This document shows positions 55,755 to 64,000 of a stretch of 64,000 nt of DNA, piece after piece. Source of the stretch: Ligustrum vulgare (taxonomy: Eukaryota; Streptophyta; Magnoliopsida; Lamiales; Oleaceae). The stretch is taken from positions 41,944,129 through 42,008,128 of the forward strand of contig OY743180.1 of the NCBI GenBank assembly GCA_963555705.1, read 5' to 3'. Position numbers and translations under genes: made by a program. Within the stretch, counting starts at the first letter, position 1. The number at the start of each line of letters is the position of its first letter. Under the pieces are notes generated by a model that was not told where the DNA came from, made no database searches, and worked only from the letters and a program-made list of their open reading frames with translations.

Positions 55755-56544
55755 TGATGTGATCCAGGACCCTCGACAATCGGAGTCATAGCAGGCTTGA
55801 CGGGAAAATTTAAATATTCAAGCCAAAACAAGAATTCAGCAGGTTCGACGAGCTTTGCAGATCAAATCGTGTCGAAAAGAATCGAAAATTATGCAGAAGG
55901 GCTATCACGGCCGTAACCAACATATGTCACGGCCGTAACTTCCCCTCGGGTTAAAATGCAAAATTTCAAGATTTTCGATTTACGACCGTAAATAAGGGAT
56001 CACGGCCGTAACCTTAAACAGAAACACACTTACGGCCGTAAGTGTCATCTTTACGGCCGTAACTGCTTAACGGATCAGATTTTTCCAGATTTCGCAATAT
56101 TTTATTTCCTTATCAGTTTTTAGCTATTTTAGGTTAGTTAGAGTTCTATTTTGAGTAAATTAGAAATTAGGGTTTTATTTTGCTTATTTATACGCCTTTT
56201 CGATTCATTGTAAAATCAGACTTTGATTATTGAATAAAAAGGGATTGAATGTTTTTCAATTGTTTAATGTGTGGATTCACATTACAAACCCAAACTTATC
56301 AAGATTGATTATTTTGTGCCGTTCATCCAGAACTTATCAAATATTCGCGAAAGTATTTGTGGCGTTAAAAATCAGAGACTTATCAAGGAGATTGGGCAAA
56401 TCCTTGTGGCGTTTCGAAAGTCGTGGTTCTTTATTCCGCATTGTCGAGTCATCGCGTCGTGAATATCGGGTCATGATTCATCCGTCCAACCACAACCTGA
56501 GTTCGGAACTTTTCGGCGTTTTTTTCGCGCTTCGAATCTCATCA
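55755..56544 (+). repeat. 3' LTR of the unrecognised-ORF element
   Basis: This is a 790-bp direct repeat of 53570-54329. It differs by a 30-base additional block in the palindrome cluster and scattered substitutions, so the insertion is not brand-new but is fairly young. Confidence 0.92.
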
Positions 56545-56602
56545 CTTAGCTACTCGCACTCTTTGTAAAATTTCCAATAATTTTTGGTCTCGAATCGTCT
56601 AC

Positions 56603-58648
56603 CTTCTTGTTGAGGGGAAGAGCTTTGAAACAGTAAGAAGCACTTGAAACATTGAGTCTGACATAGAAAGAATGCATTCAAATAAGCATATCCATATCGA
56701 TGGGAAACATGGTCCAATCTTAATGAAATTTATTCCCATGACCATTTACAACTTTGAGTGAAGCAGCTATGTAACTGACCATTTACATCTTTGAGTGGAG
56801 CAACTACGCATACAATTTTTCTTATTAGATTAAGACCGCGATAGCAGAAAATACGGGAAGTCTTTGCATTCCTCTGTTTGTTTGTTACAACTAAGAAATA
56901 AAAACAGGATTTACAAGACAAGAAAAGAATTATACCTCTGAAAGCATCTCATATATTACCTTCTGATATCTCTGCTTCCACATTTTTATTATGGTTGAAG
57001 TAGTACTAGATTTGGTTGAAGTACTAGTAGATTTCTGCAAGCCCTGCAAATAAATAACAAGATAAATTATACCTCGATTAAAAGGCAAAAAAAATAGCAA
57101 ATAATATCAATAGCGAGTGAATTGAGCATTAGATCTACTGGGAATTAAATGCAGATTCACTCTTCTTTTAACCCACGTGATCTTTTTGATGTTTAAAAAA
57201 TAATTGAGTAAACAAGAAAATAAAACCCTATATAATAAATTGTTACAATTATATAAACTTTGCACTCACCACCCTCAAGTATTGTAAGAAAAATATCAAG
57301 TTTTAACACATCTACCAATTTCTACTTCTTTAACTACTATTTTTCTTTACAAAACTCTATAATCAATGTGTTACAACAAGAGAGAATAATACATGTATAT
57401 ATAGAAATTCACGTCATGGCTATAACAATTCCATTCGACTTGGGCCTTGAAGTTTTCAATCCTTGGTCAACAAAAACTCTTTCTGACAAAGAAGACTTCT
57501 CAATGACGTGCAACTGTGGAGTAACGCATTGTCTAACAATTAGCCCTTTGTTCTCTCAATTCTTGGAACACGCAACTAACTGTAGAAAGTACTTACAATT
57601 AAATAATTACCTCGTGCTCCAATCCCACTAGGACATGTAACTCGGAGAGGAAAGCAATATTGACTTCCAATAGGATTTTAATCCTATTTCAATAATCGAA
57701 CCAGTTGAATCAGGAATCATTTTTCTCCAATTACAATTTAAGTCCTCCAACTTTTGACATTTTGAGGCAATTACCCAACAAGATCTAGAGCCAAGGCTAC
57801 GCTAATGCCAAATCCAGAATTAAAAGAAAAAAGTAAAAAGGACTTTGATCCCTACCTGCTTCATTCCCGTTTAGGGAGTAAACTGTGCCCTATAAAGTTG
57901 CTAATTTCGGGCAAATCCAGTGCCGAAGTCACTATTATATCACAGACATTATAAGAATCTGACGAAAATGGCTAAGTTCCACACTTGGTTTAAGATATTC
58001 TTCGCATTTCAAATATTTACTAAATACCTTATCAGAATGGTGGAAAGGGACGGTAAATGTTGGATATGCTGAGGTATGTTGCATGGCCCTCCCTGATGTC
58101 TTCAAGTGAAATTCCTGAAATCAAAGTCCACATTCCACAAGGAAAACTCAGCTGTCCAAGCATTTCAATTGAAAGTTTCCCTCGAGAAGCAATGGGCTGG
58201 ATCAATACCTAATTTTATTATCACTTACTTGAAACTCTGGTAAATGAGGGGTGCTTCCATTAGGAAGTAGCAATGAAGGTGCTTCAAGAATCTGAAAGAC
58301 ACAGAAATGATCAGCATGTCATACTTTCATATATTGCTAGACAGCATCATTTCATTGGAAACATCGTACTAACTTTTTTATTTAGAGGAAGAGCTTTGTA
58401 TCCACGAGCAGTTGATGCCACATTTTCAGGTTCTTTACTAGTTATTGGCCTGAAAACAACCACATCAAGTAGGCAATCAGGACCCATTGAGAGTCAAACC
58501 TTTTTCTATAACAAGTAACAACAAGAACAGAGGTGCAACTGGAGTGTCATCAAACCGCCCTTTGTGCCCTATTTGCTGTTTCAAGATAGAGCTCTCTAGG
58601 GATAGTGAGCCTCTGCTTTGTTTGTGTTGCATTTCCTAAGGTTCCATC
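56603..58648 (-). pseudogene. TPX2: TPX2 (spindle assembly factor) exon fragments
   Basis: Minus-strand blocks in order, most with canonical splice sites: 58648-58556 (QRLTIPRELYLETANRAQR), 58450-58374 (STARGYKALPLNKK), 58291-58229 (ILEAPSLLLPNGSTPHLPEF), 58114-58028 (EFHLKTSGRAMQHTSAYP), and 56640-56603 (FKALPLNKK). These are the repeated KALPLNKK and LPEFQEFHLKT segments of the central region of plant TPX2, a microtubule-nucleation and Aurora-activating protein. The N-terminal and C-terminal domains are not present. Intervening blocks at 57930-57859 and 57045-56940 are open but I could not place them. A solo LTR sits at 57136-57780. The partial coverage argues for a captured or duplicated fragment. 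Confidence 0.72.
57136..57780. mobile_element. Solo LTR of the gag-only element 2 family, perfect TSD
   Basis: It starts TACTGGGAATTAAATG and ends CAATTACCCAACA, matching the LTRs at 35366 and 37199. AGATC is duplicated at 57131-57135 and 57781-57785. It is 645 bp long. It formed by recombination between two LTRs after insertion into the TPX2 fragment region. Confidence 0.88.
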
Positions 58649-58901
58649 CTGTAAAATCATTTCAAAGAAATTGCTGAACAAAAGAAATAAAATGAAAGAC
58701 TAAGTAGACTAGATGCTATGAAGACTCTTCGGTACATATTTATTTCAGTACTTCCACATATATCAATGCTCAAATTCGCATGCATATACCTTATTTATGG
58801 ACAGACTTGTAGACGTATTTGTGTAAATATACAATGAAGAGAAACGCTGCAAATATATAGTCTTATCACAACTCAGCCAGAGGAAGAGGTAAGATCCTAA
58901 C

Positions 58902-59447
58902 CCTTCACGTGTCCGCATCTGGAACATCTTATTGCCTTCTTACTCCCTGTCATTACATGACACTTTTTTGTTACTCTTTTCTGTAGCTCTTCCTTCCATG
59001 AAGGCTCAAGTTTTGGATTTCTCATCTTCTTTAGAAAGTCTCGGCGATCTTTTTCCTCAAGAAGTACTCCGGAACATTTTTGTTGAAAGAATTGAGTATA
59101 TGAGAATGTCAGAAAAATAATTTTCAGCTCTATGAATCAGTGCTTGAACAATTCCACGTATCAGCATTAACATTTGGTCCGAAGAACCATAACTCAATTA
59201 TATATAGAAAATTAAAATAAGTAACATATCCAACAAGGTTCCCTTTTTATGTTACTTTTTAACAATATTATAAAGCCTATCTACTTTAAAATTTGGGTGA
59301 TCTGGTTAGAGCTAAACAAAATAATTTTTGAAGATATTAAAGATTCTTTTGAAAATTTGTGGGAATAAGTTAGATACTGGGTAGCTATTTCGTTATTCAA
59401 TGTAAAAGACTTCAAAGGAATTTTGTTTGTTGTTTTAGCTAGAGATT

Positions 59448-59486
<39 letters not shown>

Positions 59487-60965
59487 GTGTGTTACATGGA
59501 TCAATTGTGTGTTGTATTTTCTACTGTCTTATTTTCATCGGACTTACTTGTTTTTCCCCCATCATTAATACAAGTTCAATTTCTTTTCAAAAAATAAATT
59601 TTGAGAGTTACAATCTTTAACATGACCTAAGTTCCTAACTCTTCCTTAGGATTAGATATGCACAATACAATAGTGCAGCTTGTGCATGATTACGTGGCTT
59701 ATTGCAAAGGGGAAAAGTTATTGTAGATTACAAAATTGAAACCAGAATTGAAGAGCTTGCCCCAAGAATGACCAAATATTACATAATAACCTCATTCAAC
59801 CTACATCTTAGTTGATATATCTACATAATTCGTAGGAGCATAAATTGAAATATCATGGAACAAATATAGTTATTAAAATGTTATAACCACATACAAATAT
59901 TCCTCCTAGAGTAGTAATTAATTATAGGTTTTTCTCTTCGTCAGAACAATAAGACTGCGTTTGAAAACATTTATTTTCCATGGAAAACCTAAATTCCAGG
60001 TAATTTTTCAACTTTTGCGCTGTTTGATTGTCAAAGTTTTCCATGGAATTCGTTTTCCATTTTGTCTCGAAATCCGATATTTTTCTTGTTTTGGAATTCG
60101 TTTTCCTTAGGGGATATGAGGTTTTATTTTTCATGAAAAATCTTATACCATTTTCGTCACGTTTAATCCTTTTTGTTGTTGTTAATTAATTTTTTTTTCC
60201 AAAAATTAACATGATTATTATTAAGTACAAATATGTGAAAAAAACGCTAAATTTTGCATGGAAAATAATATAAGTCAAATAACAAAAGTTAGATAATTTC
60301 CCACTTTTTCAAAATTAAACCAATCAAACTCCAAGGAATTCATTTTATCTCCACCTAAATTCCACCCTCACTATCAAACACTACCTAAGATTGCTATGTT
60401 AACTACTAAACTTGTTGAAAACATGGAATATAACAAAGGTATATGAATATCTTCTCTATCAGAGGTTGAATTTATCTTCATAAGAAGAATCAGGCCTCCG
60501 AATATCAAACGTCCATTCAAGATGAATAAATGAGACTTACAAGTTGATAGCTTGCATAAGCACTCTAAGAATTCCAACATAGTACTTAAATATCCAAAAT
60601 TATAAACAAGTAGAGCAAGAGTTAAGCATCCACCGTGCCCTAGACATTCTCGAAAATCACAGTAACAAGTTTTACAAAATCCACTCTTGTTTGGAGGGCC
60701 ATGAAAAGCAAAATGTTCGAGTGAGACACTACAGTGTTGCAAAATATATCTTATTTTATCTCGAAATAGTGTAATGTCATCCAATTGGAACAATATAAAA
60801 ATTTAGAAGTGAGAGAACTCATGGCATTACCATGCGAGGATCTAATAAACTGTGATCGATGGACTTTTTCCTGGGATCATAATAGACACCGCAAAACACT
60901 TGCACTTCAGCAGCTTTTAGAATTTCGATCTCAAAGAACATAATAAACTTAATGCCGTCTCTGAA
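58902..60965 (-). pseudogene. NRPC1: RNA polymerase III largest subunit (NRPC1) 5' exon fragments
   Basis: Three minus-strand blocks. Positions 60965-60831 read LKAAEVQVFCGVYYDPRKKS, then LLDPRM, with a GTAATG donor. Positions 60700-60541 read GPPNKSGFCKTCYCDFREC, then LGHGGCLTLALLVYNFGYLS, the zinc-binding CxxC...CxGHxG clamp head, with a GTAAGT donor. Positions 59076-58902 read LLEEKDRRDFLKKMRNPK, then AIRCSRCGHVKG. These follow the order of the N-terminus of plant NRPC1. The acceptors of blocks 2 and 3 lack the expected AG (TG and AC instead) and the rest of the ~1400-residue gene is missing, so it cannot be functional. It is followed on the same strand by the TPX2 blocks. Confidence 0.78.
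59953..60385. mobile_element. Tourist-like MITE, perfect TAA TSD, in NRPC1-fragment intron
   Basis: It is 433 bp with ends GACTGCGTTTGAAAAC and, in reverse complement, GGTAGTGTTTGATAG. It is flanked by TAA on both sides (59950-59952 and 60386-60388). The interior repeats TTTTCCATGGAAAAC and GGAATTCGTTTTCC palindromic phrases. Confidence 0.75.
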
Positions 60966-61118
60966 AAAAATGACAGGTAAAATTGGTCTAATGACAAACA
61001 AAAAAATGTAAAAGAAGTTTGATAATAATTGTTAAAAGAAGTCCCGCATTGACTAAAATTTAAAGAGATAACAATTCAAGGCATAACACGCGGACTTCCG
61101 AACCAAAGAATTGCAAAG

Positions 61119-61397
61119 GAAGCATATTAGGTGGGAAGACGTGCATTTGTAGAGTCGTTCTTTATCCAACTTGTACTTTATATTTTCTTTGTATTTATTT
61201 AAATTGTTAATATGTCGTGTATTTTCGCTGCTTTGATGAAAAGGAAGTCGGTCTTGCTTTCATTTAAAACAATTGACATTTCAATACACGACATATTAAC
61301 AATTTTCAATATATTTAAGTAAATATAAGGAAAATATAAAGCACAAGTTGGAAAAGAAAAATTCAACAGAAGCCTATCTTCCCACCAAATATGCTTC
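61119..61397. repeat. Foldback element, ~105-nt inverted arms
   Basis: Arm 61119-61224 (GAAGCATATTAGGTGGGAAG ... AATTGTTAATATGTCGTGTA) and arm 61287-61397 are reverse complements with scattered mismatches. They are separated by about 60 bases. A transcript of either strand would form a long hairpin. It may be a MITE or small-RNA source. Confidence 0.82.
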
Positions 61398-61449
61398 TGT
61401 TTGTATTGTATTAGCAAGTTATTATATATGTTAGGTTTAATCTAGCAAT

Positions 61450-61841
61450 ATCCGATTTGTGAGAAATGCCAAAAGCGTCATGCTGGAGTGTGTCTCATGG
61501 GAACTCGTGCATGTTTCAACTGCGGAGAAACGGGTCACATGGCAAAACTCAGTCCTAAAGGTCAGATGCAACAGCAAAAACATAAGTTTGAGAATCTCCC
61601 TAAAGGGCAAGTTCGGGTGTTTTCACTCACTGGGCTGGAAGAGGATCAGGACGGCAATACTTTAACAGGTGACATTATTATATCTCATACACCTGCTCAT
61701 GCTTCGATAGGATCTTCCTTAGTGAATTTTATGCACCTTTAGAACATGCTAGTACCCCTTAGAGGTTGATCTTTCCCCATGAGAGGTGTTAAGTGAAGAA
61801 GGTAAATTTCGAGGACGAAATTTATTTTAAGGATGGTAGAT
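61450..61841 (+). pseudogene. Tekay-type Ty3/gypsy gag-protease remnant joined to its polypurine tract
   Basis: The plus strand reads CEKCQKRHAGVCLMGTRACF, then NCGETGHMAKLSPKG, the gag zinc knuckle (final Cys replaced by Ser). Then comes TGDIIISHTPAHASIG, the start of the protease, and a stop at 61740. A deletion removes all of pol. The sequence resumes at about 61795 with the 3'-terminal phrase TTTCGAGGACGAAATTTA and a purine-rich tract (61826-61841) before the LTR. This end signature is typical of Tekay/Del chromoviruses. Confidence 0.75.
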
Positions 61842-62945
61842 TATAACACCCACACACTATCACGACTAGCATAGCCGGCGTACATAAACATTTTTCTTAA
61901 AATGAAAATGAGCTTTATTTATCATAAACTCATTAGTCTTCAGTTCTCGAGAATCCAAATATTCTGAATAAACTTAATGTCCAATTAGAAATTCCAACTC
62001 ATCTCAAATTTAGCTGGATTTCTATACTCCATTCATATTTCCATCACTTTCAATTTTTCCTATTTGTACTCGTATAAGGAATTATCTAAACAAGGAATAA
62101 TTGAAATGAGATTGTTCTTACTTGGTGAAATTAGATTGCTCTATACTCTATTCATAGTTCCATGATTTTCAATTTTTCCTCTTTATACTCGTATAAGTAA
62201 GGAATTATCTAAACCAGGAATAATTGAAATGAGATTGTTCTCACTTAGTGAAATTGGATTGCTCCCACTGAGAAACAAATTACTCCCACTTGAATCAGGA
62301 GTTTAAACCACTCATTACTACTTTAACTAATTAACCAGGCACAAAATCTGAAATTCACCAATATTCTCCAAAGGTCTCTCCCTTACTAGGAAAAATATTA
62401 TATGTCATATCTTATGACTCAATATCCATCATAAATCTCACAAATGTACCTTTTGGACTATCTTTGTATCTCATAGAGATGCAATCATTTTTAACATACT
62501 CATGTTACCAAAATCATTTTAAAATTTTTCAAGAACTTACGAAGTTGATCACGAGTCTAAGATAACTCATATTCAGTTATCTCATGTCCAAAAATAACAC
62601 AATTCCAAAGATACAAATATAGAGAGAACTCTATTGAGCATTAGGTTGCAGTTAACCAATTAAGATGGACAAACTCTATGGAAATTTAACTCATATTGCC
62701 TTGGAAGGTTTCTACAACTCAAAACCTTAAACCATGGTACAAATATCCGAACCATAATAAACATCACAACTATTCACATGAATAGAACTATCACGTATAA
62801 GTCCAAGTTAGAGACCACAGAGAAGAACAACCGAGATCAAATTTACTTGAGTGTTTGATACTACGGTAATATCAAATAGGAGGTCAATTTCTCCATTTTA
62901 TTTAATCATACAAATTTCCACAGTCTTTCTCATTAGCATACATCT
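61842..62945 (+). mobile_element. 3' LTR of the Tekay-type remnant (right boundary uncertain)
   Basis: It starts TATAACACCCACACAC, a decayed TGTAACACCC terminus directly after the polypurine tract. No partner LTR is available. I end it where the next element begins. A ~121-bp tandem duplication lies inside. Confidence 0.5.
62020..62264 (+). repeat. ~121-bp tandem duplication
   Basis: Two adjacent units share TTTTCAATTTTTCC, ACTCGTATAAG, GAATTATCTAAAC and AGGAATAATTGAAATGAGA with minor changes. The second has a TAAG insertion. Confidence 0.8.
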
Positions 62946-63380
62946 TGATGAGGACCCCATTGGTATATTGACCAAGAATTCTCATAACTATTTAGAATCA
63001 ATCCCAAGAAAGTTAAGATGGTAAATAAAGCGATAAAACATCTTAACCCAAGTTTAAAGCTAACCCAAAATTCAAAGGTTAACAAACATAACCCAATGGA
63101 TATCAACTAAACAAACTTCAAGGTGGCAAAAATAAACAACAAACACAAGAATGTAATATACTCAAGTAAAATTGATTAATTTTCTAAGAGATTACAAGAG
63201 TAATAAAGGGTTTTACCTCAACCCAAAGAGGAGTCTCATGACCAAGCTCTCAAGAGCATTCAAATAAACAACCAAAGTTAATTTGAGCTTGAAATGAAAT
63301 GTGTATTTAATGTACAAAAATTGGCTAAAAGATATAATTTTGAAATTTGTAAGAAAAACCCCGTTTTTCTGAAACAGGGT

Positions 63381-63524
63381 GTTTCGATCGACAGGGGTCG
63401 ATCACATGGTCAACCGAAATGACAATTTTGGTCAACCAATCCTCAGCCGAACCTGACTGAGGCTGCACCCCAAAATCTCTGCAGAGTTTCGATCGACCGG
63501 AATGACTTTCGGTCGATCGAAATT
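63381..63524 (-). promoter_or_regulatory. TCGATCGA-type palindrome cluster in U3
   Basis: Motifs: TTTCGATCGAC (63382), GGTCGATCAC (63396), GGTCAACCGAAAT (63409), TTGGTCAACC (63427), TTTCGATCGACCGG (63486) and TTTCGGTCGATCGAAAT (63507). They lie about 70-220 bases upstream of the TATA-like site on the minus strand. Confidence 0.5.
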
Positions 63525-63690
63525 GGCTGAGTCCAATTTCTTCTTATTTTGGGCTCCAACTTGATTCTTGTCTCTCTCTTTTTTTTTTTTTACTTTAATT
63601 ACTTATTTGAGCCTTGAATCTTTTCCCAAAATAGCCCTTAATTTCCTCGGTGCTCCACAAAAATGTACTTCAAAATTGTTTTAGCTCGAA

Positions 63691-64000
63691 CTATGAAGTT
63701 TTCTTTGGCCAACCCCCTATGATTCTCATCAAACCCTCCTTCAGGATGATTCGTCCTGAATCATAGGTTTGTTCTAGATGTTTCATTGTACCTCTTGGAT
63801 CAAAAGAAAAACTACCGCCTCCATGCTTCATGGTCAACCAAGAATGCTCCGTCACTTGGGATGCAAGAATATATTGAAACACAAGTTGGATTGGCCAATG
63901 TTGGTGTGATTCAAGCCCCCATTTATATTCAACCTGCAAAAATTTTTTAAGCAAACTGGGGTGGGGTTCGTTAGTTTCAAATGTACAAGATATGGATCCT
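63691..64000 (-). CDS. C-terminal part of the unrecognised retroelement protein (copy 2)
   Basis: The open frame ends at 63691 on the minus strand; the 5' part is outside the window. The reading has KKFLQVEYKWGLESHQHW, then MKHGGGSFSFDPRG, then LEQTYDSGRIILKEG. It shares positions LLQV-Y-W-L--H--W, HG---F-FDP-G and EQ-YDSGRIIL--EG with the ORF at 54758-55708. Here the frame runs through the polypurine tract into the LTR, unlike copy 1 where a TAG precedes it. The function is unknown. Confidence 0.62.
   Translation of the reverse strand, partial: GSISCTFETNEPHPSLLKKFLQVEYKWGLESHQHWPIQLVFQYILASQVTEHSWLTMKHGGGSFSFDPRGTMKHLEQTYDSGRIILKEGLMRIIGGWPKKTS

Larger units (their letters stand above)
53570..56544 (+). 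mobile_element. Non-autonomous LTR retrotransposon with an unrecognised ORF, perfect 5-bp TSD
   Basis: The LTRs 53570-54329 and 55755-56544 start TGATGTGATCC and end TCTCATCA. CTTAG is duplicated at 53565-53569 and 56545-56549. The tRNA-iMet primer site TGGTATCAGAGC is at 54332-54343, and the purine tract AAAGAAGGAGGGTA abuts the 3' LTR. The 1.4-kb interior encodes one ORF (54758-55708) with no similarity that I recognise to gag, protease, integrase or RT. A second, divergent member runs off the right edge of the window (62946-64000). Confidence 0.92.
62946..64000 (-). mobile_element. Second unrecognised-ORF LTR element, minus strand, truncated by window end
   Basis: From the right edge to 63735 the minus strand is homologous, at DNA and protein level, to the ORF 3' end and polypurine tract of the 53570-56544 element. 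A candidate 3' LTR follows (63731-62946, 786 bp). It has the same terminal pattern TGATGAG...CTCATCA and a similar U3 length before a TATA-like TTAAATACA at about 63310. Its outer end at 62946 is inferred from the terminal motif only. Confidence 0.6.

Noticed and set aside
56940..57045. Assigning the KMWKQRYQKVIYEMLSE block to TPX2 or NRPC1
   Set aside because: It is open and has good splice sites, but it matches neither protein as I know them, so it was left unassigned.

Overview
This window is AT-rich plant nuclear DNA. The repeat families (Athila-type and Tekay-type Ty3/gypsy, SIRE-like and Ale/Tork-like Ty1/copia, hAT transposons, Tourist-like MITEs) and the host-gene remnants (FAR1-related, subtilase, NEK kinase, NRPC1, TPX2) point to a eudicot. 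I do not assign a species. I see no intact host gene. Everything that resembles a protein-coding gene is a decayed transposon gene, a captured or duplicated exon set, or a pseudogene.

Layout. 1-4236: Athila-type gypsy element on the minus strand (RNase H, RT, protease, gag, tRNA-Asp-type primer site) with its LTR beginning at 4237. About 4690-7480: G-rich degenerate minisatellite carrying a hAT-type non-autonomous element with a perfect 8-bp target duplication. 7480-12760: AT-rich DNA packed with small DNA elements, a duplicated segment and a SINE-like tRNA head. 12766-13180: GRF-type zinc-finger remnant. 13680-19566: two truncated copia elements fused in opposite orientation at about 15815. 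20410-26588: exon fragments of several host genes (NEK kinase, a HIRIP3/CHZ-like protein, a Myb/bromodomain protein and unidentified ones) with a nested, internally deleted hAT element. 26589-31130: LTR-like DNA, MITEs and a second GRF remnant. About 31940-33715: FAR1-related (MULE-derived) pseudogene. 33820-34387: hAT-type element. 35366-37808: gag-only LTR retrotransposon (TR-GAG type). 38000-42148: AT-rich MITE-laden DNA. 42149-45326: a complete-ended hAT element with a decayed transposase. 45543-50993: subtilase pseudogene split by a second gag-only LTR element, which itself carries a DNA transposon. 53570-56544: LTR element with one unrecognised ORF. 56603-60965: TPX2 and NRPC1 exon sets on the minus strand, with a solo LTR and a MITE nested in them. 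61119-61397: foldback hairpin. 61450-62945: Tekay-type gypsy remnant. 62946-64000: second, divergent copy of the unrecognised-ORF element on the minus strand, running off the right edge.

The most novel items are four. (1) An LTR retrotransposon family encodes an unrecognised protein whose conserved C-terminal block ends exactly at the polypurine tract. (2) The U3 regions of three different LTRs carry clusters of short CG-centred palindromes upstream of the TATA box. (3) A pair of gag-only elements share their interior but not their LTRs. (4) Two regions contain exons from unrelated host genes packed together. Several junctions were dated relative to each other by nesting and checked by target-site duplications that can be read directly in the sequence.
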